DNA of 64,000 bases from SG8-41 sp035649495 (GTDB lineage Bacteria > Pseudomonadota > Gammaproteobacteria > Burkholderiales > SG8-41). Within the stretch, counting starts at the first letter, position 1; each line of letters opens with the position of its first letter. Under the pieces are notes generated by a model. It was not told the DNA's origin, searched no databases, and saw nothing but the letters and a program-made list of their open reading frames with translations. This document shows positions 52,813 through 63,835 of the stretch, piece after piece. Location: contig DASRJL010000211.1 of assembly GCA_035649495.1 (NCBI GenBank), positions 11,581-75,580 of the forward strand. Reading direction: 5' to 3'. The translations under genes were made by a program, and so were the position numbers.

Positions 52813-54666
52813 CTAGGCCGCCAGCTCCTCGCGCGGCGGCGGATTGAGCGGGAGCACTACGCGGAACTTCGTGCCTATGCCCACGGCCGAGTCCACGGTG
52901 ATGCTGCCCCCGTGCTGCGCGACGATCTTACGGGAAATCGAGAGCCCGAGGCCCGTGCCCTTGCCGGAATCCCGGGTGGTGAACAGCGGATCGAAAATCC
53001 GGGGCAGCACGTCCGGGGGTATGCCCTTGCCGTTGTCCTCGATCTCCACGGCCACGTGCGCCTCGTCCTCGCGGCGCGTGGTGAGCCTGATCGTACCCCG
53101 CTCCGATTCGATCGCCTGCGCCGCGTTGTTGATGAGGCTCAGGAGCACCTGGTTGATCTGGGACGGGGAGCACGTGATGGTCGGGATGTCCCCGTAATCC
53201 TCCTGCACCGTGTGCCGCTTTACCTCGTGGCGGGCGATGCGCAGCGTGCTCTGCACGCCTTCGTTCAGGTTGAAGTCCGCCATCCTGCCGCGGTCGAGCC
53301 GCCCGAAGTTTCTGAGGCTGACCACGATTTCCGAGATCTGGTCGACGCCGTAGAGCCCGTCCTGCGCAAGCCTTTGCAGCTCGCCCATGACCTGGTGCTG
53401 CTCCAGCTCCGCGACGTGTGCCTGTACCACCGCCAGCTGCCGGGCGAGCGCGTCGGGCGTCTCCCTGCCCCCCTTCAACAGCGTGATGAGCTTCTCCACC
53501 TCGGCGAGCGCCAGCGAAAGACCGGGAAGCCTGCCCCGCGACGTGGAGAGGCTCCCCTTGACGTAGGCGAGCGGTGTCGCGATCTCGTGCGCGAGGCCCG
53601 CGACCATCTGTCCCAGCTCGGACATCCGCTCCGTCAGCACCAATTGCGCCTCTGACTCCTGCAACCGGCCCGCGGTTTCGGTCAACTCGCGCGTGCGCCC
53701 CGCCAGGCGCCGCTCCAGCGCTTCGTTCGCGACGTCGAGCCGCCGGTAGCTCGCGATGAGCCGCGCGGCAAGATAGGCAACGAGCACCAGCACCGCGGCT
53801 GAGAAGTAGACGAGATAAACCCGGTAGCGTTCCCGCCAGGTGAGCACGGAATCGCGTTCCAGCGCGTAGGCGCCGGCGACGCTCGTCACCCGCGGGCCGG
53901 CGGTGATGAACGCGAGCCGGTCATGAAGCTTTTCCTCGATCGGCTTGGCGCCGAGCAGCTGTTGCACGTTGGCGTCGAGCCGCGCGAGCCCGTCGCGCAC
54001 CGCGGCGGGCAGCTGGGCCGCCGCCTCCACCAGGTCCGCAGCGACCGTTTCCACGCTCTTGCGCTGGGCCTCGCCGGGCGCGTAATAGTATCTCTGCGCT
54101 TCCGCCAGCAGGAGCGTCACCGCGTTTTCGGCCGCGACCAGCCGGTCGCGGTCCCTGAAGTCCTGCCACGACCCGCGCACCAGCCCCGCGATCTCGACGT
54201 CCGCGGCGAGCACCCGCGTCAGGGCCTGCTTCGTCGCGGCGTTGGCGTTGCGGAACTTCTCGATGAGATCGGCTTTCTGGAGGAACGCGGCGGTCAGGTC
54301 GGTCATGCTGCGCTTGAGTACGGGGCTGCCGGTCTCATCCGCCGCGGCCGTCAACGCTTTGCGCAGGCGGTTCACCTGGGGGGTGTAGTCCACCGGGGCC
54401 GGCGGCGCGAAGTCGTTGCGGGTGCGCAGTATCTCCACGTCCCAGCGCGCGTCGATCTCCTTCAGCTCGCGCATCCAGCCGAGCACCTCGCCCTGGCGCA
54501 TGGTATCGGCTCCCTGCGTCCTGGCGTAGAGGATGAGGAGGATCGCGGCGAGTGCGATGGCGGCCGCGGCGGCGAGCGTGACCGCGAGGCTGCGCGAGCC
54601 CCTCAGGCGCGCGAGGAGCCGCGACGTCACCGCCTTGGCGCGGGCGACCATGGCCGGCTCGTTCAC
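52813..54666 (-). CDS. Membrane sensor histidine kinase
   Basis: About 617 aa. A membrane helix near residues 28-49 and a second near 284-305 enclose a helix-rich periplasmic sensor region of about 230 residues with no recognised small-molecule fold. Next come a coiled coil (ANEALERRLAGRTRELTETA), a HisKA domain with the phospho-His in GLAHEIATPLAYVKG (about 360), an unusual long insert (RETPDALARQLAVVQAHVAE), and HATPase motifs LLSLINNAAQAIESE, VEIEDNGKGIP and GKGTGLGLSI. I favour GTG 54666, with GGGTGA 7 bases upstream; ATG 54651 is an alternative. It directly follows livF. Confidence 0.9.
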   Translation of the reverse strand: MNEPAMVARAKAVTSRLLARLRGSRSLAVTLAAAAAIALAAILLILYARTQGADTMRQGEVLGWMRELKEIDARWDVEILRTRNDFAPPAPVDYTPQVNRLRKALTAAADETGSPVLKRSMTDLTAAFLQKADLIEKFRNANAATKQALTRVLAADVEIAGLVRGSWQDFRDRDRLVAAENAVTLLLAEAQRYYYAPGEAQRKSVETVAADLVEAAAQLPAAVRDGLARLDANVQQLLGAKPIEEKLHDRLAFITAGPRVTSVAGAYALERDSVLTWRERYRVYLVYFSAAVLVLVAYLAARLIASYRRLDVANEALERRLAGRTRELTETAGRLQESEAQLVLTERMSELGQMVAGLAHEIATPLAYVKGSLSTSRGRLPGLSLALAEVEKLITLLKGGRETPDALARQLAVVQAHVAELEQHQVMGELQRLAQDGLYGVDQISEIVVSLRNFGRLDRGRMADFNLNEGVQSTLRIARHEVKRHTVQEDYGDIPTITCSPSQINQVLLSLINNAAQAIESERGTIRLTTRREDEAHVAVEIEDNGKGIPPDVLPRIFDPLFTTRDSGKGTGLGLSISRKIVAQHGGSITVDSAVGIGTKFRVVLPLNPPPREELAA

Positions 54667-54669
54667 CAA

Positions 54670-55366
54670 TTATTCACCCAGGTAGGCCCGTCTGACGTCG
54701 GCGTTGGCAAGCAGGCGCGGCGCCGTATCGGCGAGCGTGATGGTCCCGCTCTCCATGACGTAGCCGCGATCGCAGGTCTCGAGCGCGAGCTTCGCGTTCT
54801 GTTCCACCAGCAGCAAGGTCACACCCTCCCGCGCAACGACGCGGATCGTTTCGAAAATCTTCTGCACCATGAGCGGCGCGAGTCCCATGCTCGGTTCGTC
54901 CAACAGCAGCAACTGCGGCCGGCTCATCAGCGCGCGCCCGATCGCGAGCATCTGCTGCTCACCGCCCGACAGCGTGCCCGCGCGCTGGCGGCGGCGTTCG
55001 GCGAGCCGGGGAAATACCGCATAGATGCGGTCGAAATCGGCGGCGACCTGAGCGCGATCGCCACGGCTGTACGCGCCCATGTGGAGGTTCTCCTCTACCG
55101 TCAGAAGCCCGAACACGCCCCGGCCTTCGGGCACCAGCGCCAGCCCCCGGCGCACCAGCTCGAAAGCCGGGCGCCCGGTGATCTCCGTGCCATTATAGTG
55201 GATGCGGCCCGCAACTGGTTTAAGAAGCCCCACTAAGGTCTTCAAAGTGGTGGTTTTTCCGGCTCCGTTTGTCCCGATAAGTGTCACAAGTTCACCATTT
55301 TTCACGTCGAGATCTATGCCCTTCACGGCCTTGATCCCGCCATACGAAACGGTAAGCCCCCTGACC

Positions 55367-55374
<8 letters not shown>
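54670..55374 (-). CDS. livF: Branched-chain amino acid ABC transporter ATPase LivF
   Basis: The 234-aa ATPase has Walker A LIGTNGAGKTTTLKTLVG, the signature LSGGEQQMLAIGRALM, Walker B LLLLDEPSMGLAPLMV, and the LivF ending YVMESGTITLADTAPRLLAN. It overlaps livG by 8 bp and is followed at once by the histidine kinase gene. With LivG it drives import of branched-chain amino acids or a similar amide/acid ligand. Confidence 0.95.
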
Positions 55375-56151
<777 letters not shown>

Positions 56152-56155
<4 letters not shown>

Positions 56156-57252
56156 CCGCCCTTTCCGGCCGCGGTGTCGGGCGAGGTCGACAGCTCCCGG
56201 CGGCGCGTCGCGGACGGCCACAGCCCCGAGGGCCGCAGCAGCATGACCAGGATCAGCGCCAACCCGAATACGAGGAGCCGCAGATCCGTCGGGTCCCGCA
56301 GCACCTTGCCGAAGAGAAGCTGCTGGAGCGGCCCCAGGTAGCGCAGCGCTTCGGGCAGCACGACCAGCAGTACCGCGCCGAGCACCACGCCGGGGATGTG
56401 ACCCATGCCGCCCAGGACCACCATGCACAGGATCATGATCGATTCGATCAGGGTAAAGCTCTCGGGGCTCACGAAACCCTGGAACCCCGCGAACAGGCCC
56501 CCCGAAACGCCGCCGAAGCTCGCGCCCATGGCGAACGCGAGGAGCTTCACGTTTCGCGTGTTGATTCCCATCGCGGCCGCCGCCACTTCGTCCTCGCGTA
56601 TCGCCACCCAGGCCCGGCCAATCCGCGAATTCTCCAGGCGTATCGAGACGAACACGACCGCGAGCGTCAGCGCGAGGAACAGGTAGTAATAGTTGTATAC
56701 CGGCGGAAAGCCGAGACCCAGCGCGGTGTGCGTCTGCGCGAGCGAGAAGCTCCCCAGCCGGATGGGATCGATCAGGTTGATGCCCTGCGGTCCATTGGTG
56801 ATATTGACCGGCGCGTTCAGGTTCACCAGGAAGATGCGGACGATCTCCCCGAAGCCGAGCGTGACGATCGCGAGGTAGTCCCCGCGCAGCCGCAGGGTGG
56901 GCGCGCCGAGCAGCACGCCGAACACGCAGGCGACGCCCGCGCCCAGCGGCAGCAGCAGCCAGAACGGCAGGTGCAGCCCGAACTGGGGCGAGGCGAGGAG
57001 GGCGTAGAAGTACGCCCCGACCGCGAAGAAGGCGACGTAGCCCAGATCGAGCAGGCCGGCGTAGCCCACCACGATGTTCAGGCCCAGCGCGAGCATGATG
57101 TAGAGCAGGACGAACGCCGCGATACGTACCCACGCCCGGCCGAACGCCCAGTCGGCGAAGAACGGCAGCGCCAGCAGCAGGACCGCCAGCGCGGCGAACG
57201 CGATCCACGCGACCCTCGGGTCGCGGCGGAGTTTTCCCCACTCACCAATCAC
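56152..57252 (-). CDS. livM: Branched-chain amino acid ABC transporter permease LivM
   Basis: The 366-aa membrane protein has the LivM core NIVVGYAGLLDLGYVAFFAVGAY, the EAA-like loop IREDEVAAAAMGINTRNVKLLAFAMGA (in parts) and FVSPESFTLIESIMIL. The only upstream start is the GTG at 57250-57252. It falls inside a heptamer array, so the first residues (MIGEWG) are encoded by repeat sequence; no good Shine-Dalgarno is present. Confidence 0.94.
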
Positions 57253-57270
57253 GAATCACCAATCACGCCG
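57243..57270. repeat. Heptamer array, CACCAAT type, livH-livM junction
   Basis: Units CACCAAT, CACGAAT, CACCAAT, CACGCCG. The array lies exactly between the livH stop (from 57271) and the first codons of livM, and it supplies the livM GTG. Only one arm is present. Confidence 0.75.
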
Positions 57271-58200
57271 TTACGAGCGTTCGGCGACTCGTTCGCCGAG
57301 GAGGCCTGACGGGCGCAACGTCAATACCAGGACCAGCACCAGGAAAGCGAACACGTCCTGGTAGTGGCTGCCGAAAAAACCGCCCGTCAGGTCGCCGATG
57401 TAGCCGGCGCCCATGCTCTCGATGATGCCCAGCAGCACGCCGCCCAGCACGGCGCCGGTGAGGTTGCCGATGCCGCCCAGCACGGCGGCGGTAAACGCCT
57501 TCAGCCCGAGCATGAAGCCCATGAAGTAGTGCGCGACGCCGTAGTAGGCGCTCACCATCAACCCGGCCACGGCGGCCAGCGCGGAGCCGATCACGAATGT
57601 GAGCGAGATGACCGTGTTGATGTTCACCCCCATCAGGCCCGCCACCTCGGGATTCTGCGAAGTGGCGCGCATCGCGCGGCCGAGCCGCGTGCGATGCACC
57701 AGCACGAGCAGCCCCGCCATGATCGCGCACGACAGGAGGACGATGAAGATCTGCAGGTCGCTCACGGTCGCCCCGGCGAAATGGCGCGGCGTGGCGGGGA
57801 GCAGTGCGGGAAACGAATGATAGTTGCGGCCCCAGATGATCATCGCCAGGTTCTGCAGCACGATCGACACGCCGATTGCCGTGATGAGCGGGGCGAGGCG
57901 CGGCGCGGCGCGCAGCGGCCGGTAGGCGACGCGCTCTATCGTATAGCCGAGAAGCATGCACACCGGCATGGCCACCAGCAGGCCCAGGGCCGCGATCGCA
58001 GGTCCGGGGAGCGCGACGCCGCTCCCGACCAGGAGCTGTATCGCAGAAAGCGCCACCAGCGCGCCGATCATGACCACCTCGCCGTGCGCGAAGTTGATGA
58101 GCCCCAGGATGCCGTAGACCATCGTGTAGCCGAGCGCCACGAGCGCATAGATCGCGCCCAGGACGAGCCCGTTGATCAGTTGCTGGATGAAGATGTCCAT
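57271..58200 (-). CDS. livH: Branched-chain amino acid ABC transporter permease LivH
   Basis: The 309-aa membrane protein starts MDIFIQQLINGLVLGAIYAL at ATG 58200 and has ALGYTMVYGILGLINFAHGE, TSQNPEVAGLMGVNINTVI and AVLGGIGNLTGAVLGG, all typical of LivH. The frame is open to a GTG at 58218, but that codon lies within the terminator hairpin. No clear ribosome site precedes the ATG, which sits 2 bases after the terminator's last T-tract. Confidence 0.95.
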   Translation of the reverse strand: MDIFIQQLINGLVLGAIYALVALGYTMVYGILGLINFAHGEVVMIGALVALSAIQLLVGSGVALPGPAIAALGLLVAMPVCMLLGYTIERVAYRPLRAAPRLAPLITAIGVSIVLQNLAMIIWGRNYHSFPALLPATPRHFAGATVSDLQIFIVLLSCAIMAGLLVLVHRTRLGRAMRATSQNPEVAGLMGVNINTVISLTFVIGSALAAVAGLMVSAYYGVAHYFMGFMLGLKAFTAAVLGGIGNLTGAVLGGVLLGIIESMGAGYIGDLTGGFFGSHYQDVFAFLVLVLVLTLRPSGLLGERVAERS

Positions 58201-58201
58201 C

Positions 58202-58230
58202 AAAAGCGAAAACGGCACCCGAGGGTGCCG
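58202..58230 (-). terminator. Attenuator-type terminator between livK and livH
   Basis: On the minus strand a 7-8 bp stem (CGGCACCC / GGGTGCCG) is followed by TTTTCGCTTTT, reaching almost to the livH ATG. It should end part of the transcripts from the strong livK promoter, so the binding protein is made in excess over the membrane components. Confidence 0.75.
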
Positions 58231-58261
58231 TCCGCTAATCCAGGCAGGATCATCGACGCTG

Positions 58262-59557
58262 CTATTTCTTCTCCGCGGGCGGGGCAGCAGGCGCGGGTGC
58301 GGCGGCCGGCTTGTCCGCTGTCGGGGCCGCGGGGGCCGCCGCAGGCGCGGCGGCGGCGGCGGCTGCTTCGCCTCCCACCGTCGCGAGGGATTCCCACTTT
58401 CCGCTCTTCACGACGTACAGCGTGATCGGCCCGTTCCTGAGGTCGCCTTTCTCGTCGAAGCCTATGGGTCCCGTTACGCCCTGCCGGCTCGTCTTCGCGA
58501 GTTCCGGCAGGTATTTCGCCGGATCGGTGGAATTGGCCTTCTGCATCGCCTCGATGAGGGTCATCGTCGCATCGTAGGCGTACGGCGCATAAATCTGGAT
58601 CTGGCCGTATTTGCCGGTGAACTTGTCGCTGAATCCCTTGCTGCCCGGCATTTTCTCCAGCGGCAGCCCCGGCGAGGAGGCGATCACGCCCTCCGCCGCG
58701 GGTCCGGCGAGCTTGATGAACTCCTGGCTCTGCGCGCCGTCGCCGCCGAGGAACTTCGCCTTGACCGCGAGCGACTGCAGTTGCGCCGCCATCGGGCCTG
58801 CCTGGGCGTCCATGCCGCCGTAGAAGACGAGGTCGGGCTTCTTGCCCTTGATCCCGGTGAGAATGGCGCGGAAGTCGGTCGCCTTGTCGTTGGTGTACTC
58901 GCGCCCCACGATGGTCGCGCCGCCGGCCTTGGCCGCCTTTTCGAACTCATCGGCGAGGCCCTGGCCGTAGGCCGTGCGGTCGTCGATGATGGCGATCCGC
59001 TTGGCGCTCATCGGCCCGACCGCGTACTCGCCCAGCACCTTGCCCTGCTGGGCGTCGTTCGCCATCGTGCGGAATATCGACTTGTAGCCCTGCGCGGTGA
59101 CCGCGACGGCGGTGGCGGACGGCGAGATCTGCGGAATGCCGGCATCGCTGTAGATCTTCGAGGCCGGGATGGTCGTGCCCGAGTTGAGATGTCCGATCAC
59201 GCCGGCCACCTTGGCGTCGACGAGCTTCTGCGCCACCACCGTGCCGGTTTTCGGATCGGCCTGGTCGTCCTCGCTCACCAGCTCGAACTTCACCTTCGCC
59301 CCGCCGATCACGAGGCCTTTCGCATTCATCTCCTCGATCGCGAGCCGGGCGCCGTTGTCGTTGTCCTTGCCCAGGTGCGCCTGCGGACCGGTGAGCGGCG
59401 AAACCTGTCCGATCTTCACCACCACTTCGGGTGGCGGCTTGGGGGCTTCGACTTTTGCAGCGGGCGGCGGTGGCGGCGGCGGTTCCTGTCCGCAAGCAGC
59501 GATGAAAACGGCAACCGCAAGACCCAAACCGGCGTTCAGCAACCGTCTGCGGACCAT
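58262..59557 (-). CDS. livK: Branched-chain amino acid ABC transporter binding protein, lipoprotein form
   Basis: The 431-aa periplasmic binding protein of the Leu/Ile/Val family has VKIGQVSPLTGPQAHLGKDN, IGHLNSGTTIPASKIYSDAG, SPSATAVAVTAQGYKSIFRT, AIIDDRTAYGQGLADEFEKA and YAPYAYDATMTLIEAMQKA. Its signal peptide ends in a lipobox, FIAAC (Cys22), followed by a Pro-rich linker (EPPPPPPPAAKVEAPKPPPE). The C-terminus has an Ala/Pro tail of about 45 residues. Family members in Gram-negatives are usually soluble, so a lipid anchor and tethers are unusual. GGGGGGA precedes the ATG. Confidence 0.93.
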   Translation of the reverse strand: MVRRRLLNAGLGLAVAVFIAACGQEPPPPPPPAAKVEAPKPPPEVVVKIGQVSPLTGPQAHLGKDNDNGARLAIEEMNAKGLVIGGAKVKFELVSEDDQADPKTGTVVAQKLVDAKVAGVIGHLNSGTTIPASKIYSDAGIPQISPSATAVAVTAQGYKSIFRTMANDAQQGKVLGEYAVGPMSAKRIAIIDDRTAYGQGLADEFEKAAKAGGATIVGREYTNDKATDFRAILTGIKGKKPDLVFYGGMDAQAGPMAAQLQSLAVKAKFLGGDGAQSQEFIKLAGPAAEGVIASSPGLPLEKMPGSKGFSDKFTGKYGQIQIYAPYAYDATMTLIEAMQKANSTDPAKYLPELAKTSRQGVTGPIGFDEKGDLRNGPITLYVVKSGKWESLATVGGEAAAAAAAPAAAPAAPTADKPAAAPAPAAPPAEKK

Positions 59558-59599
59558 GTGTCCCCCCGGATAAATGGTTGTTGCTACTGGGAAAAGTCG

Positions 59600-59628
59600 A
59601 TTATCCGCAGCGCTTAGGACGATGTCAA
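59600..59628 (-). promoter_or_regulatory. Strong sigma-70 promoter for livK
   Basis: The minus strand reads TTGACA (59623-59628), a 17-base spacer and GATAAT (59600-59605): a perfect -35 and 5 of 6 at the -10. The start would be near 59593, with a leader of about 36 nt. It is the best promoter match I saw in the window. Confidence 0.8.
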
Positions 59629-59632
59629 TCCG

Positions 59633-59953
59633 CTACTTGAGCGAAAGTATCCAGGCGACGATCGTCTTGATGTCGGCGTCCTTGACGTGCGCATTGGGCG
59701 TCATGGGAATGTCGCCCCAAACGCCCTTGCCGCCCTCCTTCACCTTCTTCTCCAGGTTCGCGGCGGCGCCCTTGTCGTTGCGGTACTTGTTCGCGATGTC
59801 CTTGTAGCTCGGCCCGATCAGCTTCTTGTCCACGGTATGGCAGGCGAGACAGCCGCTCGTCTTCGCGAGGTCTTCTGCGCCGGCCTGGGCGCGCGCTTCG
59901 AAGCCGTACGTGAGGACGGCCGCGGCGGCGAGCGCGACTGCGAGAAATTTCAT
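59633..59953 (-). CDS. Class I cytochrome c (c551/c552 type)
   Basis: Small periplasmic electron carrier of 106 aa. It has a signal peptide ending FEARAQA, the heme site CLACH (Cys35, Cys38, His39) and the distal Met84 in GDIPMTPN, with the family ending IKTIVAWILSLK. GGAG precedes the ATG. It lies 75 bp upstream of livK on the same strand but has its own 3' end before the livK promoter. Confidence 0.95.
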   Translation of the reverse strand: MKFLAVALAAAAVLTYGFEARAQAGAEDLAKTSGCLACHTVDKKLIGPSYKDIANKYRNDKGAAANLEKKVKEGGKGVWGDIPMTPNAHVKDADIKTIVAWILSLK

Positions 59954-60000
59954 TTTGCAGCTCCTTGATTAAGAATGAGGGGAATTCTACCGCAACGGGT

Positions 60001-62103
<2,103 letters not shown>

Positions 62104-62403
62104 TGGACGAAATGACCTTGCCTCACGATAACACTATTGCACCATACGCAACGGCCGCGGAACGGAGTGAAATAGTTCGCTCCGTTCGACCGCATCCGTG
62201 CTCCGGGTTTCCGCGTAAATGCCCCCGGCGCGCGGGCTCGGAGCCTGAATCAAGAAAGACGGACCCCGAGCAGGCGGCGCAAGGGCAGCATTCAGGTCGC
62301 GCCGACAACACATGAAATGGCGCAGAAATACATTTGATATGCGGCCGCTTGCACAATGCGAGTGGCTTTGCGATGACAACAACGTCGACTCGAGGGAAAT
62401 GAC
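62104..62403. other. Divergent intergenic region, yyaL-TPR gene
   Basis: This 300-bp region between divergent starts should hold both promoters, but I see no convincing -35/-10 pair. It contains a perfect 8-bp inverted repeat, GAACGGAG (62160-62167) and CTCCGTTC (62180-62187), about 57 bp before yyaL. That spacing would suit an operator or a leader hairpin. Confidence 0.4.
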
Positions 62404-63828
62404 ATGAGTTTGCTAGACCGCCGGGATGTCCCGGTATCCACCCAGAATCGCGATTCGCTGGCCCGCTACGAGGCCGCGGCCGATCAATTCCACAGCTATT
62501 TCGGCGATCCGCTCGCGACGATAGACGACGCGCTCGCCGCCGATCCCCATTTCATCATGGGGCACTGCCTGCGCGCGGGCATGGTGCTCACCGCCACCGA
62601 CAAGCGCGCGCTGCCGCTCGCGCGGGAGAGCGTGAAAGCGGCGGAGTCGTGGAGCCACGGCGCCAATGACCGCGAGCGCGGCCACATCGCCGCGGCGCTT
62701 GCCTGGCTCGCCGGAGATCTCGAGGAGGCGGTCGAGCGCTACGGCGCGATTCTTCACGACCACCCGCGCGACCTCCTGGCGCTGCAGATCGCGCACCTGG
62801 GGGAATTCTTCCTGGGCCGCTCGACGTTGCTGCGCGACCGCGTGGCGCAGGTACTGCCCCACTGGAGCGCCGCCACGCCGGGATACGGCTACGTCCTGGG
62901 CATGCACGCCTTCGGCCTCGAGGAAACGGGGCTCTACGATCGTGCCGAGGCCACCGGCCGCCGGGCGCTGGATTTGAATCGCCGCGATCCGTGGGCGGTG
63001 CACGCCGTGACGCACGTCATGGAGATGCAGGGCCGGCTCGCCGAAGGGATAGCCTGGCTCACGAGCCGCGAGACGGACTGGGCTCCCGACAACGCATTTG
63101 CGTATCACAACTGGTGGCATCTTGCGCTCTACCACCTCGATCTCGGCGACACGGCGCGGGTGCTCGAGATCTACGACAGCCACATCCGGCCGCGCTCTTC
63201 GGAGGTGGTGCTGGAGATGATCGACGCGACCGCCATGCTCTGGCGGCTGCACCTGCGGGGCATCCCGGTGGGCGACCGCTGGCGCGAGCTCGCCTCCGCG
63301 TGGGAGCCGCTCGCCGAGGACGCTTACTACGCATTCAACGACGCGCACGCGATGATGGCGTTCGTGGCGGACGGGCGCGCAGCGGCGGCGGTGCGGCTCC
63401 TGGCCGCGCTCGAGCGCGCCGCGCAGGGAGAAGGCACCAACGCCGGTATGACGCGCGATGTCGCCCTGCCGCTCGCGTACGCGCTGGCGGCATTCGGGGC
63501 GGGCGACTACGAGGCCGCGGTGTCGCAGCTCTCGCGGGTGCGCCCCGTGGCGATCCGCTTCGGCGGCAGCCACGCGCAGCGCGACGTGATCGCTTTGACC
63601 CTGGTCGAAGCGGCGCTACGCGCCGGGCGCGCGCAACTGGCGCGGGCGCTCGCAGCCGAGCGGACGGACTTGAAGCCCGCGAGCCCGTTCAACTGGAGCC
63701 TGACCGGCCGGGCACTGGTGGCGACAGGAGACATGGACGGGGCGGCTGCGGCGCGGCGCACGGCAGAGGCGCTGTGTCGTCCTTCGAGCGGATCCAGGTT
63801 GCCGCGAAACAGGGCAGCTATGGCGTAG
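62404..63828 (+). CDS. TPR protein of the TTC38-like family
   Basis: The 474-aa cytoplasmic protein is built of helical repeats without a signal peptide. Blocks such as DRERGHIAAALAWLAGDLEE, DPWAVHAVTHVMEMQGRLAE and DNAFAYHNWWHLALYHLDLG, with conserved His and Trp residues, match the tetratricopeptide repeat protein 38 group. GAGGGA precedes ATG 62404. Role unknown. It ends convergent to a coiled-coil gene, 7 bp away. Confidence 0.82.
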   Translation: MSLLDRRDVPVSTQNRDSLARYEAAADQFHSYFGDPLATIDDALAADPHFIMGHCLRAGMVLTATDKRALPLARESVKAAESWSHGANDRERGHIAAALAWLAGDLEEAVERYGAILHDHPRDLLALQIAHLGEFFLGRSTLLRDRVAQVLPHWSAATPGYGYVLGMHAFGLEETGLYDRAEATGRRALDLNRRDPWAVHAVTHVMEMQGRLAEGIAWLTSRETDWAPDNAFAYHNWWHLALYHLDLGDTARVLEIYDSHIRPRSSEVVLEMIDATAMLWRLHLRGIPVGDRWRELASAWEPLAEDAYYAFNDAHAMMAFVADGRAAAAVRLLAALERAAQGEGTNAGMTRDVALPLAYALAAFGAGDYEAAVSQLSRVRPVAIRFGGSHAQRDVIALTLVEAALRAGRAQLARALAAERTDLKPASPFNWSLTGRALVATGDMDGAAAARRTAEALCRPSSGSRLPRNRAAMA

Positions 63829-63835
63829 TGTTCCG

